Assembly: GCA_016858145.1 (NCBI GenBank)
Contig: JAEHOE010000035.1
Location: forward strand, 186,001-250,000
Reading direction: 5' to 3'
Source: Edaphochlamys debaryana
Lineage: Eukaryota; Chlorophyta; Chlorophyceae; Chlamydomonadales
DNA length: 64,000 nucleotides
The translations under genes and the position numbers were made by a program. The first letter of the stretch is position 1, and every line of letters begins with the position of its first letter. The notes under the pieces were generated by a model. The model worked only from the letters and a program-made list of their open reading frames with translations. It had not been told where the DNA came from and searched no databases. This document shows positions 35,101 through 45,316 of this stretch, piece by piece.

Positions 35101-38100
35101 CGGAGGCGGCGGGGAGGGGGAAGGAGGGGTGGGTGGGGTGGGGGACGGGGGCGGCGGGTTGGGCGGCGGCGGAGGGGGCGGCGGAGGAGGAGGAGGGGGC
35201 GGAGGGAATGGAGGGGGAGGAGGAGGGGGCGGAGGCGAGGGAGGAGACGGCGGGGGCGGCTGAGGCGGGGGTGGAGGGGGAGGTGGCGGGGGTGGCGGAG
35301 GAGGAGGGTTGGGCGGAGGCGGCGGCGGGGGAGGAGGTTGGGGAGGTGGGGGAGGCGGGGGCGGGGGAGGGGGCGGAGGAGGAGGTTGGGGAGGTGGGGG
35401 AGGCGGCGGCGGGGGGTGGGGGAGGGGGAGGAGGGTAGGGAGGCGGGGGCGGAGGCGGCGGCGGGGGCGGGGGAGGAGGGCTAGGGGGAGGCGGGGGAGG
35501 CGGCGGTGGGGGGGGCAGTGGCGGCGGTGGCGGCGGCGGCGGCGGGGGAGGGTAAGGCGGAGGAGGAGGGGGAGGCGGCGGCGGGGGGTGGGGGAGGATG
35601 GGGGGGAGGAGGAGGAGGCGGGGGAGGCGGCGGCGGGGGAGGCAGTGGCGGCGGTGGCGGCGGGGGAGGGTGAGGAGGAGGAGGGGGCGGAGGCGGTGGG
35701 GGAGGTGGGGGAGGATGGGGAGGAGGAGGAGGCGGAGGGGGAGGCGGGGGATAGGGAGGTGGAGGAGGCGGTGGCGGCGGCGGCGGGGGCGGGGGAGACG
35801 GCGGCTGGGGTGGAGGAGGGGGTGGCGGAGGGGGCGGAGGGTGAGGCGGGGGGGGCGGAGGAGGAGGTGGAGGAGGAGGCGGGGGATGCGGCGGGGGCGG
35901 GGGCGGAGGCGGGGGCGGGGGAGACGGCGGCGGGGGTGGAGGAGGGGGTGGCGGAGGGGGCGGAGGGTGAGGCGGGGGGGGCGGAGGAGGAGGTGGAGGG
36001 GGAGGCGGGGGATGCGGCGGGGCGGGGGCGGAGGCGGGGGCGGAGGAGGCGGAGGGTAGGGAGGCGGCGGAGGGGGCGGCGGAGGGGGGAGGCGGGGGAG
36101 GCTGGGGGGGATACGGTGGCGGAGGGGGAGGCGGGGGGGGAGGCGGTGGTGGCGGAGGAGACGGCGGCGGGGGAGGCGGGGGTGGGGGGTTTGGCGGGGG
36201 AGGAGGAGGCGGGGGAGGCGGGGGTGGAGGCGGAGGATACGGCGGGGGCGGGGGCGGCGGCGGCGGGGGCGGGGGCGGAGGATGCGGCGGTGACGGCGGG
36301 GTAGGAGGAGGGGGCGGGGGCGGAGGTGGGGGAGGAGGCGTGGGCGGCGTGGGTGGCGGCGGCGGCGGGTTGGGCGGGGGCGGAGGAGGCGGCGGCGGCG
36401 GTGGGGGCGGAGGAGGGTTGGGCGGAGGAGGCGGCGGTGGGGGCGGAGGCGGCGGCGGCGGAGGCTTCGGGCTGGGCGGAGTGGGCGGGACGGGCGGCGG
36501 CGGCCGAGGAGACGGCGGGTTGGGGGGCGGAGGGCTGGGCGGCTGAGGGCTCGGGGGCGAGGGGCTCGGGGGCGCGGGGCTGGGCGGCGGCGGCGAGGGC
36601 GGGGCCGGGCTCGGGGGCGGCGGCGAGGGGGGCTTGGGGGAGGGGGGGAACGGCGAGGGCGGCGGCGGCGAGGGCACGTTCACGGGGGTGGTGGGGCAGC
36701 AATCATCCTTGGTGTCAAAGATTGCCGTCTGGCACACGCCGCGGGGGGAGCCCGCTGGGGGCACGCAGAGCTGCTCGAGCGTGGTGCACCCCTGGCCCTG
36801 GCGGTTGGGTCCCAGGGAGATGCAGATGAGGGCGCCATTGTCGTTGAGGCCGAGGCCCAGCTGCAGGGGGGCAAGAAAGGGAGGGAGCGGGGGAAAGGGG
36901 GGAAGGAGTCAAGCACAGTTGGGGGCGGGGCTCGGCAGCGGCGGGGGAAGGGGGTAGCAGAGGGTGGTGGAGAGGAGTGGGGGCAAGCGGCAAGATTGGT
37001 CCTAGACTGTCAGCAGAGCAACTGCAAACTCGGCGTTGAGACGCACCTGCGTCAGGCGTAGGATGTGGCTGCCGGGGGGGCCGTCCTTGGGCCAGTCAAA
37101 GGCAGGGCCGATGCGGGTGGGGACGCCGTTCACAGTGGCGTTCACACGCGTCCCGCGGCAGCCGAGATTGACATGAAGCTGCGGGGTGTGGCGGAAGGAA
37201 GGGCGTGGGAGAAAGGTGTGAGTACATGGTGTGATAGCGACAGGGTGTGCGGGGCTGCAGTGAGGCGGGGGGTGGCAGCCGCGAAGCTGCTCGTGGTGTA
37301 ACCGCGTGTCGGCAGCGTGGAAAGCGCGGGAGCTGCTGGCAAACCCCACGCGACATGCCTGGCGCTGTGAGAGCTCCTGGCGTCAGCATGACTGCATTTC
37401 CTTTCGCAGATCTACTTCCTAGGTGCAACAGAGAGCTGTGCGCGGTAGCAGCTTGGCGATGGCCCCAGTCGCCAGACAGACCTCGCCACGCCCGGCCAAA
37501 GCTAGCGGTCAAAGCTACGATCTCCATATGTATAGAACTAAGCCTGGTCAGCTAGATAAACGATCGCTAATGAAGTCCCAGCCAAGCGGTGTTCCCGGCG
37601 GGCGAGGTCGGACGCCGCGCGCGGCGTAACCTTCTCACGATCGGTCTTCACGCGGGACACCTCTAGTGAGGAGTGGAGATGAATAAGTTTCTGGCAAGCT
37701 TGTGACCTCGCGAGCGAACGGTGTTCGTTGGGCGTGCCGCTCGCGACGCACCATACCCCCCCACTTCGACGTCGCTTCTCGGCCCAACCCCCCCGCCCCC
37801 CAGACCACGCCCCCTGCGCGTGGTCCCTCCTCATAGCTCCAGACGGTCCCACCAGCTTCGTAATGCCTGACCTTGTGTCAATCCCTCACTTTGCTTCGCT
37901 TTTCGGCAATTCCCCGGCATGTCCCCAGCATCCCCAGCATCCGCTGCCCCCCGCCCGCGCGCACGTACCTCGAATTTCTTGAGGTCGGCCTGCCTGCAGC
38001 AATAGCTGGTGCAGTTGGCAGGGATCGCCACCGAAAGTCGGAAGCAGAACTGGTTAGGCTGCTGCGACTCCACCGATGGCGAGACGCTGTACGCCGACGG

Positions 38101-38488
38101 CGTCTTGATACATTGGCAGAAGGGGAAGTTGGGGTAGGCTCCCGTCTGCGTCTGAGCGCTGACCCTGTGGAGTTAAGTGTGGGCAAAGGAGGAAATAGGG
38201 AAGGGTGGGTCGGGGCAGGCTGTTAGCGTGGGTCAGGAGCGTCGAACTCGAACCGCCACTTCCGTGCCGTGCTGGGGCCGGCGGACACGACAGCAACGCT
38301 CCAGCTGCCTCGCTAAGGGCATCGTGGAACATGATGCTGATGCCGTCTGCATTGCTGGTCCCATCGTGCGGTCACGCACAAGCTCTATGGTCGCGCCGTG
38401 GCCATCGACGGCTCGCCATCGGCACTCACCCTCTCGCGGCCACAGCTGCCACCAGGGCCACCAAGGCCAAAAGGCCTGATCTTGCCAT
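32135..38488 (-). CDS. pherophorin B (secreted, very long poly-Pro rod), with frame disruptions
   Basis: Paralogue of pherophorin A. Exons: 38488-38430, 38164-37969, 37178-37047, 36860-34841, 34698-34572, 34336-34273, 34094-33970, 33726-33679, 33453-33327, 33048-32907, 32729-32633, 32450-32415 and 32198-32135. Exon 1 is a signal peptide (MARSGLLALVALVAAVAAR). The N-terminal domain has YPNFPFCQC and SYCCRQADLKKFE; the C-terminal domain starts CTVCISVVLTPP, continues LSECSGLVIK and VCGAF, and ends CCPLYAAGVQP. Between them lies a rod of nearly pure Pro/Ser, roughly 580 residues. As sequenced, exon 4 needs two frame changes (near 35413 and 35587) and exon 6 has one base too many; allowing for these three the conceptual product is about 1077 aa and every phase fits. 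Exon 7 seems to use a GC donor. The gene may be intact with sequence errors, or a decaying allele. Confidence 0.85.
35399..35603 (-). other. two frame-change sites in the pherophorin B rod
   Basis: The Pro frame changes at two places, 35402-35425 and 35573-35597, and both carry the same 20-base plus-strand word ggcggcggcggggggtgggg with a run of six G. One base less in each run would restore a continuous Pro frame, and exon 4 (2020 nt) would then have the phase required by exon 5. Confidence 0.7.
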
Positions 38489-39815
38489 GCTGAGTAACTA
38501 TTAGAGCCCAGCAGTGCTCAGCTGCCAATACATTGCTCGCGAGCTCCTTAAGTAGGGGCGGAAACGCTTCGGCTTCCGCCGTACTCGCCCAACTCGCCGC
38601 GCTTTTTGGCGCGGCAGGTGCCTACCCAGCGCCCCGCGCGTAACCGCATGACGATCCAGGGTCAAACAGGACGGCAATGCAAGGGGCAGCGATCGGCAGC
38701 CTCGCGAGCACCTCGCGTTTGGCGATGGATGTCGCGCACGCGGGTCCCGATGGTGTACGGGTCGGACGGCCAGCACGCCGCGAACGCGTGCAAGCAGCCA
38801 GAGCCCATGGCAGCGATTAGGACTTGCTGCAGACCTGCACGGCGGTGCGTGGCCTGCGCTGGAAGCAAGGTCCGGCGGCTGCCCACGCGCCAGCTGTTAC
38901 GCACCCCACCCCCTGCCTTCCCTTGGCTTCCAGCCCCCCCGCTTCCAACCGGCGCTACCTGCCCGCCGCCAAACCCTACCTCTCGTTCCGCCTCCAAGGC
39001 CGTCGCCTTCCAAAAGTGCCTGCGTGGTGGCGCTCCCGCTTCCTATCCGCCCTCAACCGATGTGTACGCTTCAACCCGTGGCTGAAACGGCGGCCGTGAG
39101 CCACTCATCGGCTTACCCAATTCCTTAGCAGTACCACAGGTGCAGACATGCAGTTAATGCCGGTTATTTGGCCCCGGTCTGCAGCCCCCAAGGGACAGAC
39201 GCGGTTGAATGAATACCAACAGGTGCGTAGCAGTCAAGACTGCGAGGCGGAGGGGCTTGCCAACTGGCACGCCGTCTAGGGAGCCACCTCCCGTGCCTGC
39301 CTTCCTCCTTGCCTTCCTCCCAAGAGCGCCGACCTGCCGCCTCTTCCTGCCATTCTTGAGAATGCCGACCTCCCGCCTCTTCCGACCCGGGTCCTCTAGC
39401 TCAGTTGAATGCGGCCCCTTGCCAGGTCGCTGGTTCTCCGGCCCCCCGTCTCAGCCCAACTGTTTGCCCAATTCCCCATGGACGCGCCTACCTGCTGTGC
39501 GCTGTACGTGGCAATTGGCATGCCCGGACCTACAGGAGCCACGACAGCCGCCCTGGCGGGACAGACCCGGCGACCCGCACAAGGATCCAGAATTCAGAAC
39601 CCCACCTCAAAGCCCCCTTCATCCAGGCCACCAGTACCGGCGAACCATGCGTTCCCTATGTCTACCTTCGCTGCTGCGCCAGGCTGCGTCCTGTCAACCA
39701 GCATCGCTGGGCTTCACTCGTGAGCGCGCGGGCCCACACCCCACGGCTGGGGGGTCAGACCTGGATAGCTGCACGTTTCATTGACCCCATGATGCTGGCA
39801 CCCTACCGTCTTGAT

Positions 39816-39845
39816 AAGCCCGGACTGCTGCGCAGCTCAGTGGTT
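39816..39845. repeat. 30-bp dispersed repeat, copy 2
   Basis: Identical to 19731-19760; ends ctcagtggtt, then diverges at once. Confidence 0.8.
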
Positions 39846-40043
39846 GTAACCTGTGTGCGGCGAGCGGGGCAAGGCCGGCATCCCGAGGGGCGGAATCTTG
39901 ACTGCGGAGAGGGTTGATGTGACCCTGCACGTGATGTAAGCAATATTGGTGTCATGACCCAGCCCCGCGATGGCGTGGCACCGAATGCTGGCAGGCTACC
40001 CGCCCGTCCCCCACGCCCCACCGCTATCACGCCATCAAGGCGA

Positions 40044-40078
40044 GGGTGGGATCCAGGGTGGGATCCAGGTGGGATCCG
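40044..40078. repeat. triplicated gtgggatcc unit
   Basis: Three adjacent copies of (gg)gtgggatcca; a local tandem expansion. Confidence 0.8.
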
Positions 40079-40623
40079 CATGAGGTGCGGGGTTCAATGC
40101 AGCTAGCCGGGTCCAGGGTATGGGTGCGACCGAGGGGTGCTGTGCACGGCGCAGGCAACCGGGCCTGGCGCTGCAGTCAATGGTGGGGTGGGGGGCAGCG
40201 ACAGCCTGCCAGCACTCCCTCGTCCCTCCCCCGAGTCCCCCCGCGTCCAGCACAGCAGCACTGCCCAAGACAGTAGACGCGTGCAGCGCTGGAGGCCTCA
40301 GGCCCGTTAGCGGGTGTGCTGCTGACCAGGTCATGAGAACGGCCTAGGAGGGGGTGGAGGGCCCTGGCGTCAGGCGACAGCACCTCTGACGGGGCCCAAT
40401 GGCGTCGGCCTGACCGTCGCCGCGTGGGGTCCGATTGGGAGCAGCGGCACAATCATGCCCTGCAGGGGCGCGTGACGAGGAGCTAGCCCGTCCTGCGCCT
40501 TCCGCCCATCCCTCGGCCGCATCCGCGGCCTACAATGTCCGCCGCGTGCCAGACAGCCTTGCAGCTTGCGAGCTACACGGGGGCTATGCCCGCCAATCCT
40601 TGGCTTGCGTGCCAGGCCGAGTT

Positions 40624-40887
40624 ATGAGGAGGTCCAGGGCCGGTATAGTCCTCCTTCTGCTCCTCTTCGGTGTGCCCCCACCGATGGTTGGTGACTTAGC
40701 TGGGACGCCCCCACCCCCATCTGCCCCTGTAGCTGACTCGTCGTCTTCGTCTACGCCACCTGCAGGTGCGCGCTCGCGCATGATGACCGTAGAAGACTGG
40801 CACGCTTCACGGCTGGGGGCTTCTTCAAGCGGCTCAGGAAAGTGCTATTCGCGCCTGTCTCCCATAGGACCTGTATCAGCCTGCTAG
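40624..40887 (+). pseudogene. candidate secreted or type II membrane protein exon, possibly a gene relic
   Basis: From the internal Met at 40624 the frame reads MRRSRAGIVLLLLLFGVPPP, a short basic head followed by a hydrophobic helix, then a Pro/Ser/Thr linker (TPPPPSAPVADSSSSSTPPA) and about 35 less biased residues ending at a stop. That plan fits a signal peptide or a Golgi type II anchor. A clean acceptor (ctctctctccacag) at 41078-41091 opens another stop-free stretch ending near 41250, but no donor joins the two convincingly and stops lie between. It may be a decayed gene. No family is recognised. Confidence 0.3.
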
Positions 40888-41091
40888 ACGTACCCGGCGC
40901 AGCTCTACACCGTCAACAGCAACAGCATGCCGGTTACTCTAGCATAGCCGTTCTCAGCCGCATCCCCGACTACATCTTCTGCGCGTACCGCTCCGTGTAG
41001 TGCTAGATGGCCTTGTTGCTTGTGTACTGCGCGGGGGCTATGCCCGCCACCCCCATCAGCCTGTTTAATCTCTCTCTCCACAGGCCGCGAC

Positions 41092-42976
41092 TACGCTACA
41101 GGGCCCTGGACTAGTGGACGGGCCTGCCGTCGGAGGCAGCCAGTGGCTATACCGCACTAGGTTTGGGCAAGCCAAGGGCTCATGGCAAGGGCGCCGAGCG
41201 TGTCAAAGCACCAATGATATGTTTACATGGGATGGACGATGCACGTGAATGAATGGGGCTGACGTGTCGGGGGCGGCCGCCGCACCAGTGATGCCCACCG
41301 GCGGACGGCCAACAACCTCCCTTGGCGGCCTGCGGCCTCTTTATTCGGCAACAACAAGCCCTTTGACCCAGGCTTCGTCGGGCGCCCTGCTGAATTGGTA
41401 GATGCAACACCTCCTGTTCCTAAACGCCACAACGTAATCATGTGCTTCCCCCAACCAGCCCACCTCACACAAGTGCTCGCGTCGGTGCCGCCTTGTACCG
41501 TGCAAGTGCTTCCCGTTGGTCCTAACGCCTGCAGTCACAGGGCAGATGCTGCCCCCTCCATCAAGCCCCCCTGGCAATTCAATCTAGCCTCCACCCTCTT
41601 CAGCAGAGGTCAGCTCTGTAGCCAAGGGGAGCCCCACCGCAACAGAGCGGCGCGCCGAGCGCAATGCCACGACGCGTGTGCCGGCAAAACGCACATAGGC
41701 TCCCCGAGACCCATGACATCTAACACAGCCCTCAAAAGCCGGTAGCCAATTGCGGATACCCAGACCGATCAAGCGGCACTAACTCCTCTGCATGCTTGCC
41801 TGGTCCTCGGCTCATCCCACGTGGTCAGCACCCCGTGCCGTAGCTCGCGCACGCGGAACCTCCCCCCGGCTGCGACGCATCCAAAATAAAACTTAAGAAG
41901 CGGATCACGCGATTGGCCATCGACATCAGGTGCTACACGCACACGCACACAAACCACACATTAACACACACGGCGCACGGGGCGCGGTGCCAGTGGCGCG
42001 CCTGGCCTGCGTCCCCCCCCACAGAAGGCAGGAATACCAAGCACCCATGCGCCTATGTTGCATATTGCGCACTCTGTACGTAGACAGTAGCGTGGTGAAT
42101 GGCAGAGTCCAGCATCTCGTGCCCCAATGCCACTACCGGGCCTTCACTGCCTAGCAAACCAAATCGGGGCTAAGGGCTGTGGCCAGCCTTGCTTCAGACT
42201 GCTACTCGACCGAGCAACACAGCCCTCCTGGCGGCAAGGGAAGAAGGAAAGAACCACAACGCACCCAAGCTCCACGAAGAAACAATAAGAACCACGTTTG
42301 CAAGTTCCAGTTGAAAGACTGCATACCTAGTGGCGCGGCCCGCCACGGCGCAAGTAGCTGCTTGGCTAGCCGTAGCAGGCCGACATTCAGGCCCGCACGG
42401 TGCCGTACAATGATTGCCGTACCGTACATGCCGACAGAAGCACCAGAATAGCCTTGGACAGTATTCATGGCAGGGGCCGCGGCTGCCGGCGCACCCCCGC
42501 CACTCTCTCCACACACGGTGTTGATCTCCGCTGTCCGCCGAGCGCCACCGCCACCGCAACCTCCCTCTCTGCGCCGCCCCTCGCAGCGGGGCCCGCCCTC
42601 TCCCGGCTCTCACCAGCTCGTCATATCGCTCCACTCGCGCGCCGCCCAACCGTCCGTTGAGCACCCGCGCCTCTGCAGCCTTTTTTATATTCTCTCATGC
42701 CCGAGTTGGCCTGTATCAGTAACCCCGCTCTCCGCGGCCGAGGTAGAATCATACCAAAAGCGTATCGCCGCGGGCGAGCGCTCTCCTTTAGGCAGCTGCC
42801 AGACCACACCCGCCCCCCCCGGTTCTTCCTCCGCCGTGCCACGATCCACGATGCCGACCCACATCAGGATCCGCCGATTCCAGTACGGCATCCGTACGGC
42901 GGCCGCAAAAACTTTGCGCCGGGACTCCGCCCGTAACCACCAGCGGCTGCGGCGGCCGGCCCGACGGCGCCCCCGC
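41092..42976. other. intergenic, 3' side of the AP2 gene
   Basis: No supported exon. An ORF at 41341-41577 (-) was considered and not accepted. The word gggggctatgcccgcca occurs near 41032 and also near 40578, a short dispersed duplication. Confidence 0.4.
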
Positions 42977-44983
42977 TCAAGACATGGCAAAGTCGCGGCG
43001 GCCGAAGATCGCAGCCACCTCCGCCAGCAGCTGCAGGCGCGGCTGCGGCTGCTGCTCGTCGTACAGCATCACGTGGTCGTGGTCTGACTCATGCTCGCCC
43101 TCATCCGCCTCCACCTCCATGTGGGTCGGCTCCTGCTGCTGCTGCAGCTGCTGCTGCTGCGCCGCCGCCGCCGCCGCCTGCTGCTGGTGCACGATCAGCC
43201 GCTGCTGGTGCGCCTTCACGTGGTGGTGGATTGCCGCGGCCGCGGCCTCAGCCATTGCGTACGAGGCGTAGAGGGGCGCGGGCGCGGTGGCCGGCAGGCT
43301 GACGGGCATGGTGAGAGACACGTCCGAGTCGTCCGACTTGCGGCGGTACGACTGCGGGCCTGGCGCGGCGGGGGCCGCAGCGTGGGTCTGCGGGACACGG
43401 CACGGCGCGATGTGGGTCGGGGCGGGGCGGGTTAGCGGGATTGAACATTGGGGATGGAGGAGGTGGGTTCGTGTGAGACGGAGGACAAGTGAGGGGGCAA
43501 ACCACGCGGAGGCCCCGGTGGGCCCGGCAGCTTCTCACCACGTGCGTGACCTGCACCGACTTGGACTGTTGCTGCTTGTATTGCACTTGGCAGGGGTAGA
43601 CCTGGGGAGGGAGCGCCACGCCAAGACACGGGGCCCAGGGGTACACGTCGGCAAAAGGCTGGGGCACATGCCACGTCATTAGGCCCGCGCGTCGGGCCAG
43701 CCCATCCCGACAGCAGCTCCTGGCCCCGCCCGGACTCACGAAATTTGTCTTGGCGCGCGCGCCGTGGAGTTGCAGGGCAGCCTCGTCGTAAGCGCGAGCG
43801 GCCTCCTCGGCGGTCTTGAAGGTGCCGATCCACCTATGCAAAGGGGGAGGCGGCGGGGGGGAAAGGGGGGGAAGGGGGACGAGGGTTGAGGGCCGGGGAC
43901 TGGACCTGGGCCGCACCGGCAGCTCCGGGAAGCTGAGAAGACGCGCGGTGGCACGCGCACAGGCCCGGCTCGGCCGGTCCCGTCCTAACGGCGACCCGTC
44001 GCAGAAGCATCTAATGCGTTTGTTAACGCTCAGGCTTTGCATTGAAGCCGTCTGGTTGAGCCCGCTGCGTGCGGCCTTCGCCCCCCCACGCGGCGCGCAC
44101 GCGGCATGCGAGAGCCTCACCTGCGCTTCCCGCACCCGGCATCTCTGATTTCAGCAGCGTAGGAGCCCCAAGGCCGCCGGCGCACGCCGCGGAAGCCAAC
44201 CTTGTTGCCTGCGGGGTCGGTGGGTGCGGCGGACGTCGAGCGATTGCAGCATGCCGACGTATCGGGTCGCCAAAAGCGTCCCAGGCAGGCGCACCCCCAG
44301 CAAGCAGGTTTTCGGAGTGCGTAAGAAGTGGTCGCAGGCGCCAACCGGGGGCCGTTTCGAGGTGACGGTGCGGGGTTTGAACACAGCCGAGCCACGCGCG
44401 ACGACTTGCCTTGGTTGGCCTGGTCGCAGTGGTGTCCGTGCGTGTCCTGCTCCCAGTCGGGGTCCTGGTCCTCGGTCGACGCATGGCTACGCTTGCCCTT
44501 CTTGGCCGCGTGGGGCCCGGCGTGCGCCTCCTCCTCGCTGCTGTGCCATTCCGGCTCCTCGTGTGGCGCTTGGTAGGCGCCCAGCGCTCTGCGGATATGC
44601 GAGGAAGCCGAGGCGCAAGCGATGACGGTTGGGCGGGGGGACGCTGGCGTGCGCTGCAACGGTGCTCAACCGCGGCCCGCTGGATAGGCCTCTAGGTAGC
44701 GCCGGCGTTGGGGCACACAGCCGCCGGAAGGCCGCGCACGCCAGGCGCTCAAGTTGAATTTGGCGCGTGGAAACGGTGGCCCCCGGGCCCTCCCCGGCCC
44801 GCGCAGAGCCCGCTAAACGCAGGAGGACCGGGCGTTATGGTCCTGAGCGCCTAGGCGCCGGCCCAGGTGCGAGGACGCGCGGCATCCCGCGCCCCACCCG
44901 CGGGAAGTTGCAAGGGCGTGCTAGGATTCCAGCCAATCCTGAGCGCAGACTCACAGGGCGTATGGAAACAGGCTGACGGCCAT
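42977..44983 (-). CDS. AP2/ERF-domain transcription factor
   Basis: DNA-binding nuclear regulator. Six exons in phase: 44983-44955, 44588-44410, 44208-44121, 43833-43740, 43601-43539 and 43387-42977; 287 aa. A single AP2 domain spans about 70-130 and is split by an intron: [20 protein letters not shown], then [20 protein letters not shown] and [12 protein letters not shown]. The YRG-type element, the WG and the RAYD element are all present. Upstream is an acidic segment ([18 protein letters not shown]) with a basic KKGKRS; downstream are Gln-rich, Ala-rich and acidic stretches that could act as activation regions. Exon 1 encodes only nine residues plus two bases (MAVSLFPYA). Intron 2 appears to use a GC donor (caag, gcaagt). 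It is in frame and stop-free, so retention would add about 67 residues inside the protein. Confidence 0.9.
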
Positions 44984-45316
44984 GGCTCGACAGGCGCTCG
45001 GCGCTCCAGAAGACAAGAGCGATTCCTAGACGCGGGAAGCTACACGGACGCGCGTCAGCGGACGTGTCAGGCGTGGGCTGTGGTGTATATTGTGGGGTTG
45101 CAAGCGGGAGTTGTGTATGTGCTCGTGACTACTATGACCTGCAAGCGGCCTGCGGGCTTCTCCTTCTCCGCAAAAACGCCCCCCGTACGGCAAGCAAAAA
45201 ATCCCCCTGCGATGGGCTTGGTTGGGCCGGGTCCGTTCGGGCCTGGACTTGTGCCGGGCCGCATTGCCACGTAACAACGCAAGCGCGTCTGGGGCGGGGT
45301 TCCGAGCGGGCTGACA
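44984..45316. promoter_or_regulatory. shared divergent promoter, 333 bp
   Basis: Separates the AP2 gene (-) from the F-box/LRR gene (+); both 5' UTRs and promoters must lie here. Confidence 0.5.

Larger units (their letters stand above)
38489..40623. other. intergenic, no gene seen
   Basis: Upstream region of pherophorin B. Open frames here lack splice-consistent partners or recognisable domains. Contains a short duplication at 39328-39386 (gccgacct(g/c)ccgcctcttcc twice) and the 30-bp dispersed repeat. Confidence 0.4.

Noticed and set aside
34765..36304. Long plus-strand Gly- and Arg-rich ORFs (up to 331 codons)
   Set aside because: They are the antisense of the pherophorin B poly-Pro rod; the composition follows from the repeat and the minus strand has the correct exon structure.
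39209..39784. 191-codon plus-strand ORF
   Set aside because: Composition is Pro/Arg/Ser noise, no domain, no splice partner and no conserved-looking islands.
41341..41577. Minus-strand ORF ending YVVAFRNRRCCIYQFS...
   Set aside because: Some residues look protein-like, but there is no recognisable transposon or domain motif and no supported exon partner.
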